A stretch of 64,000 nt of DNA from Sphingomonas sp. S2-65 (GTDB lineage: Bacteria > Pseudomonadota > Alphaproteobacteria > Sphingomonadales > Sphingomonadaceae): NCBI RefSeq assembly GCF_021513175.1, contig NZ_CP090953.1, forward strand, positions 3,158,501 through 3,222,500, written 5' to 3'. Position 1 is the stretch's first letter. Each line of letters begins with the position of its first letter. The position numbers and the translations under genes are program-made. Of this stretch, positions 28,920 through 39,096 are shown piece by piece. The notes beneath the pieces are model-generated. The model saw only the letters and a list, made by a program, of their open reading frames with translations. It had not been told where the DNA came from and ran no database searches.

Positions 28920-30704
28920 TCAGTACAGCGCGTCCAGCCGCTCGCCATAGACCTGCCGCAGGATGTGTCGGCGGATCTTCAGGCTCGGCGTCAGTTGCTC
29001 GTTCTCGATCGTGAACGGCTCGTCGGCGATGATGAACTTGCGAACCCGCTCGGTCACCGCCAGCTCGCGGTTCGTACGCTCAACCGCTTGCCCGACTGCA
29101 GCCTTGTATTCGGGATCGCGGCTCAGGTGCCTAAAGTGGCACCGCGTGCCGTTCTTCGCGCACCATTCGGCGGTCCATTCGGGATCGGGCACGATCACCG
29201 CCGTCATATAGGGCTTCTTGTCGCCGGCGATCATCGCCTGGACGATCTCGCTCTGCAGGGTCAGCATGCCTTCGACCTTTTGCGGTGCGACATTGTCGCC
29301 CTTGTCGTTGACGATGATGTCCTTCTTGCGATCGGTGATCTTGATGCGGCCCTTGTCGTCGATCAGGCCGATGTCGCCGGTGTGGAGCCAACCATCCTTG
29401 AGGACGCGCGCGGTCTCCTCGTCATTGCGCCAATATCCATGCATGACCAGTTCGCCACGCACCAGGATCTCGCCATCCTCGGCGATCCGCACTTCGGTGT
29501 TGGCAAGCGGCGGGCCGACGGTGTCGTGCTTCAGCCCCGCCTGCGGCCGGTTGCACGAGATCACCGGCGCGGCTTCGGTCTGGCCATAGCCCTGCAGCAG
29601 AGTGAGTCCGAGCGAGTCGAAGAAGATGCCGACTTCCGGGTTGAGCGGCGCGCCGCCTGAGACCATCGCCTTGATCCGCCCGCCGAAGCGCTTGGAGATC
29701 TTGGGCTTGAGCGTGGCGTTGATCAGCAGCTGGGTCGGCTTGTCGAGCAACGAACCGGTACCCGCCGCCTTCTTGCCGCCCAGTTCCAGCGCCTTGCCGA
29801 GCAGGTAATTGGCAAACTTGCCCTGCTTCTCGACCTGCTTGGTGATGCGGGTGCGCAGTACTTCGAACAGCCGAGGCACCACGACCATGATCGTAGGGCG
29901 CACTTCCTCGATGTTGGAGGCGAGCTTCTCCAGCCCTTCGGAATAATAGATCTGCGCGCCCAGTCCGATCGGGAAGAACTGTCCGCCGCTATGCTCATAG
30001 GCGTGGGAAAGGGGAAGGAATGAGAGGAACACCTCGTCCTCCCAGCCGAAATCCTCGGAGATGACGGTGCAGCAGCCATTGACGTTGTGCAGGATCGCGC
30101 CGTGATGCTGCATCACGCCGCGCGGAGATCCCCCGGTACCGCTGGTATAGATGATGCACGCCAGATCGGATCGGTTGAAGGTCGCCTGCGCATCGACATG
30201 ATCGGGGTCGGCGGGATGGTCCGCGATCAGCTGGCGCCAGTCGTGAAAGGCAAGGCTGCCCTGCTGGCCGATGCGCAGGTCTTCGATGCCGATGATCATC
30301 CGCGCCGAGGAGGACCGGATCGCGGCGGGCAGCAGCGTCTTGGCAAGCTTTGCGTTGGCGACGACGATCGCGCACGCCCCCGAATTCTCGATGATGTGCA
30401 GATGGTCGCGTTCGGTGTTGGTGGTGTAGGTCGGCACCGTCACGCAGCCTGCGGCCATGATCGCCAGGTCGGTGATGCAGAATTCCGGCCGGTTTTCCGC
30501 CACCAGCATGACCCGGTCACCGGATTTCAGCCCCAGCGCCTTGAACGCGGTCGCCAGGCTGGCGACCTGGCGCGCCGTCTCGGCCCAGCTGGTCGGCTGC
30601 CAGGCACCGTCGGTCTTGTGCCACAGAAATGGTGCTTCGCCCTTCTCCCGCGCGCGCGCGAAGAACATTTGCACCAGGTTTTCGAACCGTTCGAGTGTAC
30701 GCAT
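28920..30704 (-). CDS. Long-chain acyl-CoA synthetase (AMP-binding)
   Basis: A 594-aa adenylate-forming enzyme. The P-loop is IYTSGTGGSPRGVMQHHGAI near residue 180, the A5 motif is LLQGYGQTEAAPVISCN near 385 and the adenylate-binding GWLHTGDIGLIDDKGRIKIT lies near 455. It activates fatty acids to acyl-CoA. The ATG at 30704 has GGGGAGAAGG directly upstream; longer readings are rejected. It lies downstream of the gamma-glutamyltransferase gene on the same strand. Confidence 0.92.
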   Translation of the reverse strand: MRTLERFENLVQMFFARAREKGEAPFLWHKTDGAWQPTSWAETARQVASLATAFKALGLKSGDRVMLVAENRPEFCITDLAIMAAGCVTVPTYTTNTERDHLHIIENSGACAIVVANAKLAKTLLPAAIRSSSARMIIGIEDLRIGQQGSLAFHDWRQLIADHPADPDHVDAQATFNRSDLACIIYTSGTGGSPRGVMQHHGAILHNVNGCCTVISEDFGWEDEVFLSFLPLSHAYEHSGGQFFPIGLGAQIYYSEGLEKLASNIEEVRPTIMVVVPRLFEVLRTRITKQVEKQGKFANYLLGKALELGGKKAAGTGSLLDKPTQLLINATLKPKISKRFGGRIKAMVSGGAPLNPEVGIFFDSLGLTLLQGYGQTEAAPVISCNRPQAGLKHDTVGPPLANTEVRIAEDGEILVRGELVMHGYWRNDEETARVLKDGWLHTGDIGLIDDKGRIKITDRKKDIIVNDKGDNVAPQKVEGMLTLQSEIVQAMIAGDKKPYMTAVIVPDPEWTAEWCAKNGTRCHFRHLSRDPEYKAAVGQAVERTNRELAVTERVRKFIIADEPFTIENEQLTPSLKIRRHILRQVYGERLDALY

Positions 30705-30742
30705 CCTTCTCCCCTGTTCGGGTGCGCTTATGCGCATCCCGA

Positions 30743-32461
30743 TTATTCCGACGGCCGGTTCGGCTGCGTGCCTATCCGGCGGATAACGGTCGTGCGGCCC
30801 TGCTGGTCCATCGCCGCGCCTTCGCTGCGCGGATCGGCGGCGCCGATCCAGCGCCCGCCGACCCGTTCGATCGCATTGGCCTTCAGCCCCATCGGCGCGG
30901 TCCGAACGGTCTCTCCCAGCGCCTGGAGCGCGGGCACTATCGTTTCCAGCGCCGTGCCCTGCTCGACCGTCGCGCCCGGCCCAGGGGCGTACAGCAACCC
31001 CAGCCCGATCGCGTCCTGCGCCGAGAGTTTCCAATCGATCACGCCGATCAATGCCTTGGCAACCTGAGCGATGATCGTCGACCCACCGGCCGCGCCGATC
31101 GCCAGGCGCACCTTGCCGTCTGGGCCATAGACGATGGTTGGTGCCATCGAGCTGCGGGGCCGCTTGCCCGGCTCCAGCCGATTGGCGACCAGATAGCCGT
31201 TCTTCTCCGGCACGATGTCGAAATCGGTCAGCTGATTATTGAGCACCACGCCGTCCACCGACAGGCCAGAGCCGAACGGCCCCTCAACGGTGGTGGTCAC
31301 CTGCACGACATTGCCGGCGTCATCGGCCACCGCCAGATCGGTGGTCCCGGACACTTCGCTTGGCGCGACCCGCACTCGCTTCGGAGCCCCGGCAGGAACG
31401 CCCGCGAGGACGCCGGGCATCGTCGAGGTAGGATCGATCAGCGCGGAACGGCGCGCGATGTAGCGGCGGTCGAGCAGCCCCTTGAGCGGCACTCGCAGAT
31501 AATCGGGATCGCCCAGATACTGATCACGGTCGGCATAGGCCAGCCGCGACGATTCGGCGAACACGTGCCAGGCGGCCGGCGAGTCCTTGCCGAGCCCGGC
31601 CATGTCGAACCGCTCGAGCTGCCGGAGGATCATCAGCACGGTGATGCCCCCGGAGGAGGGCGGACCCATCGAGCAGATCTTGTAGACACGATACTTGCCG
31701 CACAGCGCTGGGCGCTCCTTGGCCAAGTACGCGGCAAGGTCACCGGCGGTCATCTTCGACGGATTGCGCGGCGCGCCGTTCACGGTCGCGATCAGCTTCT
31801 GCGCCTGTGGGCCGACATAGAAGCTGTCGGGGCCGAGCGTCGCCACGCGTTCGAACAGCGCGGCCTGTGCGGGGTTGCGGACGGTGGTGCCGACCGGCAG
31901 CGGCGCACCGCTCGGCTGAAAGAAGATCGCGCGCAGCCCGGCATCGACATGGCCGCCGAACTGGGTGAGCGAATTGTTGAGCCGGGGCGTGACCTGGAAG
32001 CCGTCGCGCGCCAACCGGATCGCCGGATCGAACAGCCTGGCCCAAGGCAGCTTGCCCGCCTTGCCGTGCGCCAGCGCCATGGCGCGCAATGCCCCCGGCA
32101 CCCCGACACTGCGCCCGCCCGGCACCGCCGCCGCATGGCTCATCGGTCGCCCGTTGGCATCGTAGAACCAGCGCCCGTCGGCGGCCATCGGCGCGGTTTC
32201 GCGCCCGTCTACGCTGGTCGTGCGCCTCGACTTGGCGTCATATTGCAGGATGAAGCTGCCGCCGCCGATCCCGGAGCTCTGCGGCTCGACGACGTTGAGC
32301 GCCAGCATGGTGGCGATCGCCGCGTCGGTGGCGCTGCCGCCGGCGCGCAGAATTTCCACCCCCGCCGCCGCTGCCCGCGGATCGGCCGCGCTGACCATGC
32401 CCTGCGCCGATGCGGGCACCGGCAGGAACAGGAGGACGAGCGCTGCGACCAGTTTCTTCAT
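30743..32461 (-). CDS. ggt: Gamma-glutamyltransferase
   Basis: A 572-aa Ntn-hydrolase precursor with a signal peptide (MKKLVAALVLLFLPVPASAQ). The self-cleavage and nucleophile threonine is in VSGTTDLAVADDAGNVVQVT near residue 370. The large subunit carries GIGGGSFILQYDAKS and the small subunit the terminal AAGGSTIIAQVAKALIG. It hydrolyses glutathione and gamma-glutamyl amides in the periplasm. The start is chosen so that the signal peptide is terminal. Confidence 0.93.
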   Translation of the reverse strand: MKKLVAALVLLFLPVPASAQGMVSAADPRAAAAGVEILRAGGSATDAAIATMLALNVVEPQSSGIGGGSFILQYDAKSRRTTSVDGRETAPMAADGRWFYDANGRPMSHAAAVPGGRSVGVPGALRAMALAHGKAGKLPWARLFDPAIRLARDGFQVTPRLNNSLTQFGGHVDAGLRAIFFQPSGAPLPVGTTVRNPAQAALFERVATLGPDSFYVGPQAQKLIATVNGAPRNPSKMTAGDLAAYLAKERPALCGKYRVYKICSMGPPSSGGITVLMILRQLERFDMAGLGKDSPAAWHVFAESSRLAYADRDQYLGDPDYLRVPLKGLLDRRYIARRSALIDPTSTMPGVLAGVPAGAPKRVRVAPSEVSGTTDLAVADDAGNVVQVTTTVEGPFGSGLSVDGVVLNNQLTDFDIVPEKNGYLVANRLEPGKRPRSSMAPTIVYGPDGKVRLAIGAAGGSTIIAQVAKALIGVIDWKLSAQDAIGLGLLYAPGPGATVEQGTALETIVPALQALGETVRTAPMGLKANAIERVGGRWIGAADPRSEGAAMDQQGRTTVIRRIGTQPNRPSE

Positions 32462-32507
32462 TGCTTCAGGGACTAGCCCGGTTTGCCCGTGTGGCAAAGG
32501 CGCTACG

Positions 32508-33509
32508 TCAATGGCCGGACAAGCCTTCCAGCATCGTGCGCACCAATCCGGGACCCCGGAACACCAGGGCGCTATAGATCTGGACCAGCACTGCGCCGCC
32601 GTCGAGGCGCCGCCTGGCCTCATCGGCGCTGTCGATCCCGCCCACGGAGATCAGCGGCAGCGCGCCGGCGGCAATCGCATGCGCCTCTGCCAGCTTGGCT
32701 CGGGCGAGTTCGCGAAGCGGTGCGCCTGAGAGCCCGCCAGCTTCGGCGGCATGCGCCGAGCCGAGCGGCGGGCGTGAAATGGTGGTGTTCGACACGATCA
32801 ACGCGTCGATCTGATTGTCGGTAGCGGCCTGGATCGCGCCCTCAACGCCCGCCGGGTCGAGGTCGGGTGCGATCTTGAGGAACACCGGCCGCCGGCTTCC
32901 ATCGGGAAGCGCCCGCGCGGCGTTCACTACGGCCAGCAGTTCGTCGAGCGCGGGCCGGGACTGAAGGTCGCGCAGTCCGGGCGTGTTGGGCGAGCTGACA
33001 TTTATCGTCAGATAGTCCGCGACCGGCGCGGCAAGGGCGACGCCCAGTGCATAGTCGGCGACCCGGTCTGCCGAGTCCTTATTGGCCCCAACATTAATGC
33101 CGAGCACCCCGGCGTGCCGCCTCAAGCGCGCGACTCGCGCCAGTGCGGCATCCAGCCCGTCATTGTTGAAGCCCATCCGGTTGATCACCGCCTCGTCCTC
33201 CGCCAGCCGGAAGAGCCTGGGCTTGGGATTTCCGGCCTGGGGGCGCGGCGTCAGCGTGCCGATCTCGACCGCGCCGAAGCCAAGTCCGAACAGACCGGCA
33301 ATTGCCTCGCCATTCTTATCGAGCCCCGCCGCCAGCCCGATGGGGTTGGGGAAGTCGATTCCTGCCACCTGCACCCGCAGAGACGTATCCGAAATGGAGG
33401 TCCGAAACGGCGTGCCGATCGCAGACCAGCCACGCAGCGCGGCGATCGTGGCCCGGTGCGCTCGCTCGGCTTCCAGCTTGAACAGGGCAGATCTAAGGGG
33501 ATAAGCCAT
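32508..33509 (-). CDS. pyrD: Dihydroorotate dehydrogenase (quinone), class 2
   Basis: A 333-aa flavoprotein. The amphipathic N-terminal helix (LRSALFKLEAERAHRATIAAL) that docks to the membrane defines class 2. The FMN/orotate motifs GIDFPNPIGLAAGLDKNGEA, INVSSPNTPGLRDLQS and the terminal LISVGGIDSADEARRRLDGG are intact. It performs the fourth step of pyrimidine synthesis and feeds electrons to ubiquinone. Start at the ATG giving MAYPLRS; ggt follows on the same strand after 46 bp. Confidence 0.95.
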   Translation of the reverse strand: MAYPLRSALFKLEAERAHRATIAALRGWSAIGTPFRTSISDTSLRVQVAGIDFPNPIGLAAGLDKNGEAIAGLFGLGFGAVEIGTLTPRPQAGNPKPRLFRLAEDEAVINRMGFNNDGLDAALARVARLRRHAGVLGINVGANKDSADRVADYALGVALAAPVADYLTINVSSPNTPGLRDLQSRPALDELLAVVNAARALPDGSRRPVFLKIAPDLDPAGVEGAIQAATDNQIDALIVSNTTISRPPLGSAHAAEAGGLSGAPLRELARAKLAEAHAIAAGALPLISVGGIDSADEARRRLDGGAVLVQIYSALVFRGPGLVRTMLEGLSGH

Positions 33510-33599
33510 GCAAACGCCCTTCGCATCTCGATTTCCCGCCGTCAAAGCGCCGAATGTCGATTCCGTCCAATACCTGGGAAGCGAGTCGCGCTAGTCAGG

Positions 33600-33690
33600 A
33601 TTTGCGACCCGAGGGGTTCTTCTTTCAACGGGGGGAACCCTTTTACCTAGCCCGGCCGGGCAACCGGCCGGGCTACTTTTATTTCTTAAG
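33600..33690 (+). ncRNA. Putative small RNA ending in an intrinsic terminator
   Basis: No plus-strand gene ends nearby, yet a near-perfect terminator stands here. TAGCCCGGCCGG (33648-33659) pairs with CCGGCCGGGCTA (33664-33675) around a GCAA loop, followed by CTTTTATTTCTT. A second stem, GGGTTC (33614-33619) with GAACCC (33635-33640), exposes a pyrimidine-rich loop (TTCTTTC). This arrangement fits a 70-100-nt small RNA. The 5' end is a guess and I see no clear promoter. The alternative is a leader attenuator for the AraC-type gene 32 bp downstream. Confidence 0.45.
33648..33687 (+). terminator. Strong intrinsic terminator
   Basis: A 12-bp uninterrupted stem with a GCAA tetraloop and a T-rich tail on the plus strand only. 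The minus-strand reading is followed by AGGTAAAAGGG, so it is not the pyrD promoter-side terminator of another gene. Confidence 0.85.
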
Positions 33691-33721
33691 CTTCCTGATA
33701 TATCCCTCTCGCAGATAGAGA

Positions 33722-34684
33722 ATGTCTGCCTTTGGGAGCTTTGGTCTAGCAATGCGGGCCGCCATTCGCCGAAAAGAAGGACCTGAGCCCGTCGGCACGA
33801 TCGCCGTCGCGCAGGCCACGATTGAAGTGAAAAAGGCGTCGGGCCGTCTCTTGCCGCACGTCGACAGCTATTTTCTGTATCGCTGTGATGCCGAGGAGTT
33901 CGAACGCACCGAGCGCGTCGATCTTGGCCAGATCCGCTTTCTCATCGAGGGGGAGGGCGAGGTTACCTATCCCGACGGTCATGTCGAGCGCAGCAAGCCG
34001 ATCATGGTCTCGGGTCCAGGCACCGCTGCGGCTCATTACCGGCTTCGGGGGCCTGTCACCTGCTTTGGCGTCACGCTGCGGGCGATAGGGTGGAAGGCGC
34101 TGATTGGCCTTCCCGCCAACAAGTTCACCGATCATAATATCGATGGCGAGAAGTTGTTCTGCGAAAAGGCGCCGATGCTGCTCAGCCAGTTGCGGCGCAT
34201 GTCCTCGCTCGACGAGATGATCTCCGCACTCGCGCCCCTGCTGATCATGCGCCAGGAGGAAGTGAAACCGGTTCCCGAGGCGCATTTCCCGTTCCTCGCG
34301 GCGGTGCGCGACTGGGCGGCCAGCAGCGACGATCCGACGATCGAGCAGCTCTATGCCACCATATTCCAGTCCAGTGGCCTGGGCGAGCGTCAGGTACAGC
34401 GCCTCTGCCTCGAGTATTTTGGCAGCTCGCCGGCCAAGCTGAAGCGCAAGTTCCGCGCTATCCGCGCGGCGATGCAGATATATCAGGGCGCGCCGATGCC
34501 CGATATCCTCGGCCCCTTCGCCGACCAGTCGCACATGATCAACGAAGTCAAGCACTTCACTGGACACACCCCTACCAGCCTGCGCTCGGGCGTGGACCCC
34601 GTGCTGGCGGTCACGCTCGGCGATGCCGACTTCCACTTCCTCCCCGAAGTTTTCCCCGAGGAGGTTGACCTCAGGGTCATTTGA
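33722..34684 (+). CDS. AraC-family transcriptional regulator
   Basis: A 320-aa protein. The N-terminal two thirds form a sensor region of the DUF6597 type (LPHVDSYFLYRCDAEEFERT, GPGTAAAHYRLRGPVTCFGV). The C-terminal part has the AraC DNA-binding layout: FGSSPAKLKRKFRAIRAAMQ, then DQSHMINEVKHFTGHTPTSL. No effector can be inferred. It is separated from the SUF operon by a palindrome and is probably an independent gene. Confidence 0.85.
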   Translation: MSAFGSFGLAMRAAIRRKEGPEPVGTIAVAQATIEVKKASGRLLPHVDSYFLYRCDAEEFERTERVDLGQIRFLIEGEGEVTYPDGHVERSKPIMVSGPGTAAAHYRLRGPVTCFGVTLRAIGWKALIGLPANKFTDHNIDGEKLFCEKAPMLLSQLRRMSSLDEMISALAPLLIMRQEEVKPVPEAHFPFLAAVRDWAASSDDPTIEQLYATIFQSSGLGERQVQRLCLEYFGSSPAKLKRKFRAIRAAMQIYQGAPMPDILGPFADQSHMINEVKHFTGHTPTSLRSGVDPVLAVTLGDADFHFLPEVFPEEVDLRVI

Positions 34685-34694
34685 GCCCATCTCG

Positions 34695-34719
34695 CAATCG
34701 GAACATATTCGTCCGATTG
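34695..34719. promoter_or_regulatory. 25-bp palindrome before the SUF operon, candidate Rrf2 operator
   Basis: CAATCGGA (34695-34702) and TCCGATTG (34712-34719) are perfectly inverted around a 9-nt AT-rich centre, and the pair ends 6 bp before the start codon of the Rrf2 regulator. Rrf2/IscR operators are typically about 25 bp with dyad symmetry and lie in their own promoters. Assignment as the autoregulatory site is inference. Confidence 0.55.
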
Positions 34720-34725
34720 TAGAAG

Positions 34726-35135
34726 ATGCGCCTTTCCAGCCTTACTGACTATGCCGTGGTGATGATGGCCGCCGCCGCCCGCCATTGCGGAGCGTCGTGC
34801 CGACTGACCGCTACTGCCCTTGCAGGTGAGACCGGCTTGCCGCTGCCTACGGTTCAGAAGCTGGTGAGCAAGCTCTCGGCGGCGGGGCTGATCGAAAGTG
34901 CGCGTGGCACGGGCGGCGGCTTCCGCCTCGCCCGGCCGGCTGCGGCGATCTCGGTTGCCGACATCGTCGAGGCGATCGAGGGGCCGATCGCGCTGACGAC
35001 ATGTGTCGACGTGAGCCGCCACGATTGCGCAGTCGAGGGTTCGTGCCGGGTCCGCCCGCACTGGGCCGCTGTGAATGGCGCCGTGAAGGGCGCGTTGGCG
35101 GGGGTGAGCCTCGCGAGTTTGAGTAGGGAAGCCTG

Positions 35136-35136
<1 letters not shown>
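34726..35136 (+). CDS. Rrf2-family SUF-operon regulator
   Basis: A 136-aa winged-helix regulator that opens with [20 protein letters not shown], typical of SUF-linked Rrf2 proteins. The recognition helix lies in [20 protein letters not shown], followed by the wing [11 protein letters not shown]. Three cysteines, in [19 protein letters not shown] near residues 90-105, are placed to bind an Fe-S cluster. It probably represses the operon when cluster supply is adequate. It overlaps sufB by one base. Confidence 0.92.
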
Positions 35137-36599
<1,463 letters not shown>

Positions 36600-36618
36600 G
36601 ACGCGGAGATATAGTCTA

Positions 36619-37050
36619 ATGAGTTTCGTATTCCTTCTCGCCGCCGCCTTGCAGACCGTGACCGTCAGCGGCGGCGTCGAAGTCAGCAACGTTCCACAGA
36701 TCGGCATCGCTACGCGGCATGCCCGCTGCATCGTCCGCCGCATCGGCGTTGCGCCGCGGGATGAGGGCGCGCGCCAGACCGCGATCGACACCGCCGTGCG
36801 CGACTGCCGGGCCTATATCGAGAGCGACTATACTCAGGGACGCGTCCAGCGGGGCGACCGGCTGGTGAGCGGCGGCTGGTGGAAGCGCATGCAGCGCACG
36901 CTGGACGCCGTCGAGCGCGATGTCTCCGAGGCGATCGTCACGCCCAAGCAGTACAAGATCATCTGGCAGCTGCCCGATGGCGGCCGAGTCGACGTCTACA
37001 ACGCGCCCGAACCGCTCAGCAGCGTCCGCCTACTGACCGTGCCGCTCTGA
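36619..37050 (+). CDS. Unknown protein encoded between sufB and sufC
   Basis: A 143-aa protein that I do not recognise. The first 15 residues (MSFVFLLAAALQTVTV) look like a signal peptide, so it would be exported, unlike all the SUF proteins around it. Two cysteines (RCIVRR, RDCRAYIESDY) could form a disulfide. The rest is charged, with WWKRMQRTLDAVERDVSEAI as a probable helix. It lies 19 bp after sufB and 8 bp before sufC, so co-transcription is almost certain. Confidence 0.7.
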   Translation: MSFVFLLAAALQTVTVSGGVEVSNVPQIGIATRHARCIVRRIGVAPRDEGARQTAIDTAVRDCRAYIESDYTQGRVQRGDRLVSGGWWKRMQRTLDAVERDVSEAIVTPKQYKIIWQLPDGGRVDVYNAPEPLSSVRLLTVPL

Positions 37051-37058
37051 ATCCTGGA

Positions 37059-37808
37059 ATGACCATGCTTAGAATCGAAAACCTGCGCGCCGAGATCGAT
37101 GGCAAGGAAATCCTGAAGGGGCTGAGCCTCCAGGTGAACGCCGGCGAAGTGCATGCGATCATGGGTCCGAACGGGGCTGGCAAGTCGACGCTCGGCTATG
37201 TGCTAGGCGGGCGCGGCAATTATGAAGCGACGGGCGGCAGCGTCAGTCTGAACGGTCAGGATCTGCTCGAGATGGAGCCTGATCAGCGCGCTGCTGTCGG
37301 CCTGTTTCTCGGCTTTCAGTATCCGGTCGAGATCCCCGGCATCTCGAACGTCCACTTCCTGCGTGAGGCGCTCAACAGCCAGCGCCGTGCGCGCGGTGAG
37401 ACGCCGCTGTCAGGCGCCGAGTTCCTCAAGCTCGCTCGTGCCCAGGCCGATGCGCTCGGCATGGACCAGGAAATGCTCAAGCGCCCGGTCAATGTCGGGT
37501 TCTCGGGCGGCGAGAAGAAGCGGAACGAGATGGTCCAGATGGGCATTCTCGGCCCCAAGCTCGCGATCCTCGACGAAACCGATTCGGGGCTCGACATCGA
37601 CGCGCTCAAGGCGGTCGGCGACGGCATCAATCGCATCATGCGCGCGCCGGACAAGGCCGTGATCCTGATCACCCATTATCAGCGGCTGCTCGATTATGTG
37701 AAGCCGGACTTCGTCCACGTCCTCGCCGACGGCCGAATCGTCCGTTCGGGCGGGCCGGAGTTGGCCCATGCGCTGGAGCGCGAAGGCTATGGAGCGATCG
37801 CGGCGTGA
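37059..37808 (+). CDS. sufC: Fe-S cluster assembly ATPase SufC
   Basis: A 249-aa ABC ATPase. Walker A is MGPNGAGKSTLGYVLGG near residue 36, the signature is GFSGGEKKRNEMVQM near 145, and Walker B LAILDETDSGLDIDALK lies near 165, with the switch His in VILITHYQRLLDYV. It drives the conformational changes of SufBD. Starting at 37059 avoids a long overlap with the preceding gene; an ATG two codons on is equally possible. Confidence 0.96.
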   Translation: MTMLRIENLRAEIDGKEILKGLSLQVNAGEVHAIMGPNGAGKSTLGYVLGGRGNYEATGGSVSLNGQDLLEMEPDQRAAVGLFLGFQYPVEIPGISNVHFLREALNSQRRARGETPLSGAEFLKLARAQADALGMDQEMLKRPVNVGFSGGEKKRNEMVQMGILGPKLAILDETDSGLDIDALKAVGDGINRIMRAPDKAVILITHYQRLLDYVKPDFVHVLADGRIVRSGGPELAHALEREGYGAIAA

Positions 37809-37824
37809 GGGGGCTTCTTCAAAT

Positions 37825-38006
37825 CCTCCCCGGCAAGGGGAGGGGGATGAACAGGTCGCCACGCGCCCCGCGCGTGGCTGGAACGGCTGGGAGCCGTGTC
37901 ACCTGCTCATCGCCCGCAGGGCGTGGTGAAAGGGTGACCCGCTATCGACAGGGCGACACCCCTCCGTCAGCGCTTCGCGCTGCCACCTCCCCTTGCAGGG
38001 GAGGAA
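37825..38006. repeat. Composite G-rich palindromic repeats between sufC and sufD
   Basis: The 202-bp gap holds a CCTCCCC-GGCAA-GGGGAGG hairpin (about 37829-37848), a GC-rich middle with CACGCGCCCCGCGCGTGG, and a second unit with CAGCGCTTCGCGCTG and CTCCCCTTGCAGGGGAG (about 37978-38003). The final GGGGAGGA lies 6 nt before the sufD ATG, so the repeat supplies its ribosome-binding site. Confidence 0.75.
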
Positions 38007-38010
38007 TGGT

Positions 38011-39096
38011 ATGAACAGCCTGCTCCAGCTCCCGACCCCCCGCCAGGAAGAATGGCGCTGGGCCGACATGGCCGCGCTGCGCATTGCCGCCGATAGCGCC
38101 CCGCAGCCGACCGGGATTGATCCCGCGAGCCTGTTCCTCGATCTCGAAGGTCCGCGCCTGCTCTTCGTCGATGGCGTCTTCGATCCGTCGCGCAGTACCC
38201 CCGGCTCGCTCGGCATCAGTCGCTGGACGCCCGGAACGGGGCACCCGCTCGGCCAGTTGGCACAAGGGGAGGGCTGGACCCTCAGCCTCGTGGCGCAAGC
38301 CGCGGTCACCAATATCCAGATCGTCCATCTCGGCTCGGGCGGCGAAAGCCACGTTCCCGCGCGGGTCGTCCTCGCCGAGGATGCCGTCGCCTCTATGGTC
38401 GAGACCTTCGCCGGCGCCGGCTGGGCCAATCGCCTGCTCCAGGTGACGCTCGCCCGCGGCGCTCGGCTGATGCGCTCGGTGCGGCTGCTCCAGTCGACCG
38501 GCTTCGTGTCGATCCGCGACGAGGCGGAGATTGGCGAGGCAGCCAGCCTCGTTTCGGTCTTCCTCGCCGCCGGCGGCATGGCCAGCCGCATCGATGGCGG
38601 CCTGACCCTGGTCGGCAAGGGTGCCTTCGCCGAAATGGGCGGTGCGCTGCTCACGTCGGGCACGCAGAAGCAGGAAGCGGCCGTCGCCGTGCGCCACGAC
38701 GCGCTCGAAGGCACGTCGCGCCAGCTCTGGCGGGCGGTCGCTGCCGATCGTTCGGTCGCCAGCCTAGCCGCTCGCGTCGAAGTCGCGCGCGGCGCCCAGC
38801 AGACCGACGGCGAACAGTCGTTGCGCGGGCTGTTGCTGGCGCGCACCGCCACGGTGAACCTCAAACCCGAACTCGAAATCTTCGCCGACGACGTGAAGTG
38901 CGCGCACGGCGCCACCGTCGGCGAACTCGACAAGCGCGCGCTCTTCTACCTCCAGAGCCGCGGCGTCCCCGAAAACCGCGCCAAGGCACTGCTCACGCGC
39001 GCCTTTGTGGCGGATTCGCTCAGCCGCATCGGCGAAGAGACGGTACGCGAAGCGTTTTCGGCGGACGCCGAACGCTGGCTGGACGCGGCGCTGTGA
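38011..39096 (+). CDS. sufD: Fe-S cluster assembly protein SufD
   Basis: A 361-aa SufBD-family protein. The conserved C-terminal block reads LEIFADDVKCAHGATVGELD and FYLQSRGVPENRAKALL, and the early RQEEWRWADMAALR matches the SufD N-terminus. It is the partner of SufB in the scaffold complex. The ATG at 38011 is preceded by GGGGAGGA from the intergenic repeat. The stop overlaps the sufS start. Confidence 0.94.
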   Translation: MNSLLQLPTPRQEEWRWADMAALRIAADSAPQPTGIDPASLFLDLEGPRLLFVDGVFDPSRSTPGSLGISRWTPGTGHPLGQLAQGEGWTLSLVAQAAVTNIQIVHLGSGGESHVPARVVLAEDAVASMVETFAGAGWANRLLQVTLARGARLMRSVRLLQSTGFVSIRDEAEIGEAASLVSVFLAAGGMASRIDGGLTLVGKGAFAEMGGALLTSGTQKQEAAVAVRHDALEGTSRQLWRAVAADRSVASLAARVEVARGAQQTDGEQSLRGLLLARTATVNLKPELEIFADDVKCAHGATVGELDKRALFYLQSRGVPENRAKALLTRAFVADSLSRIGEETVREAFSADAERWLDAAL

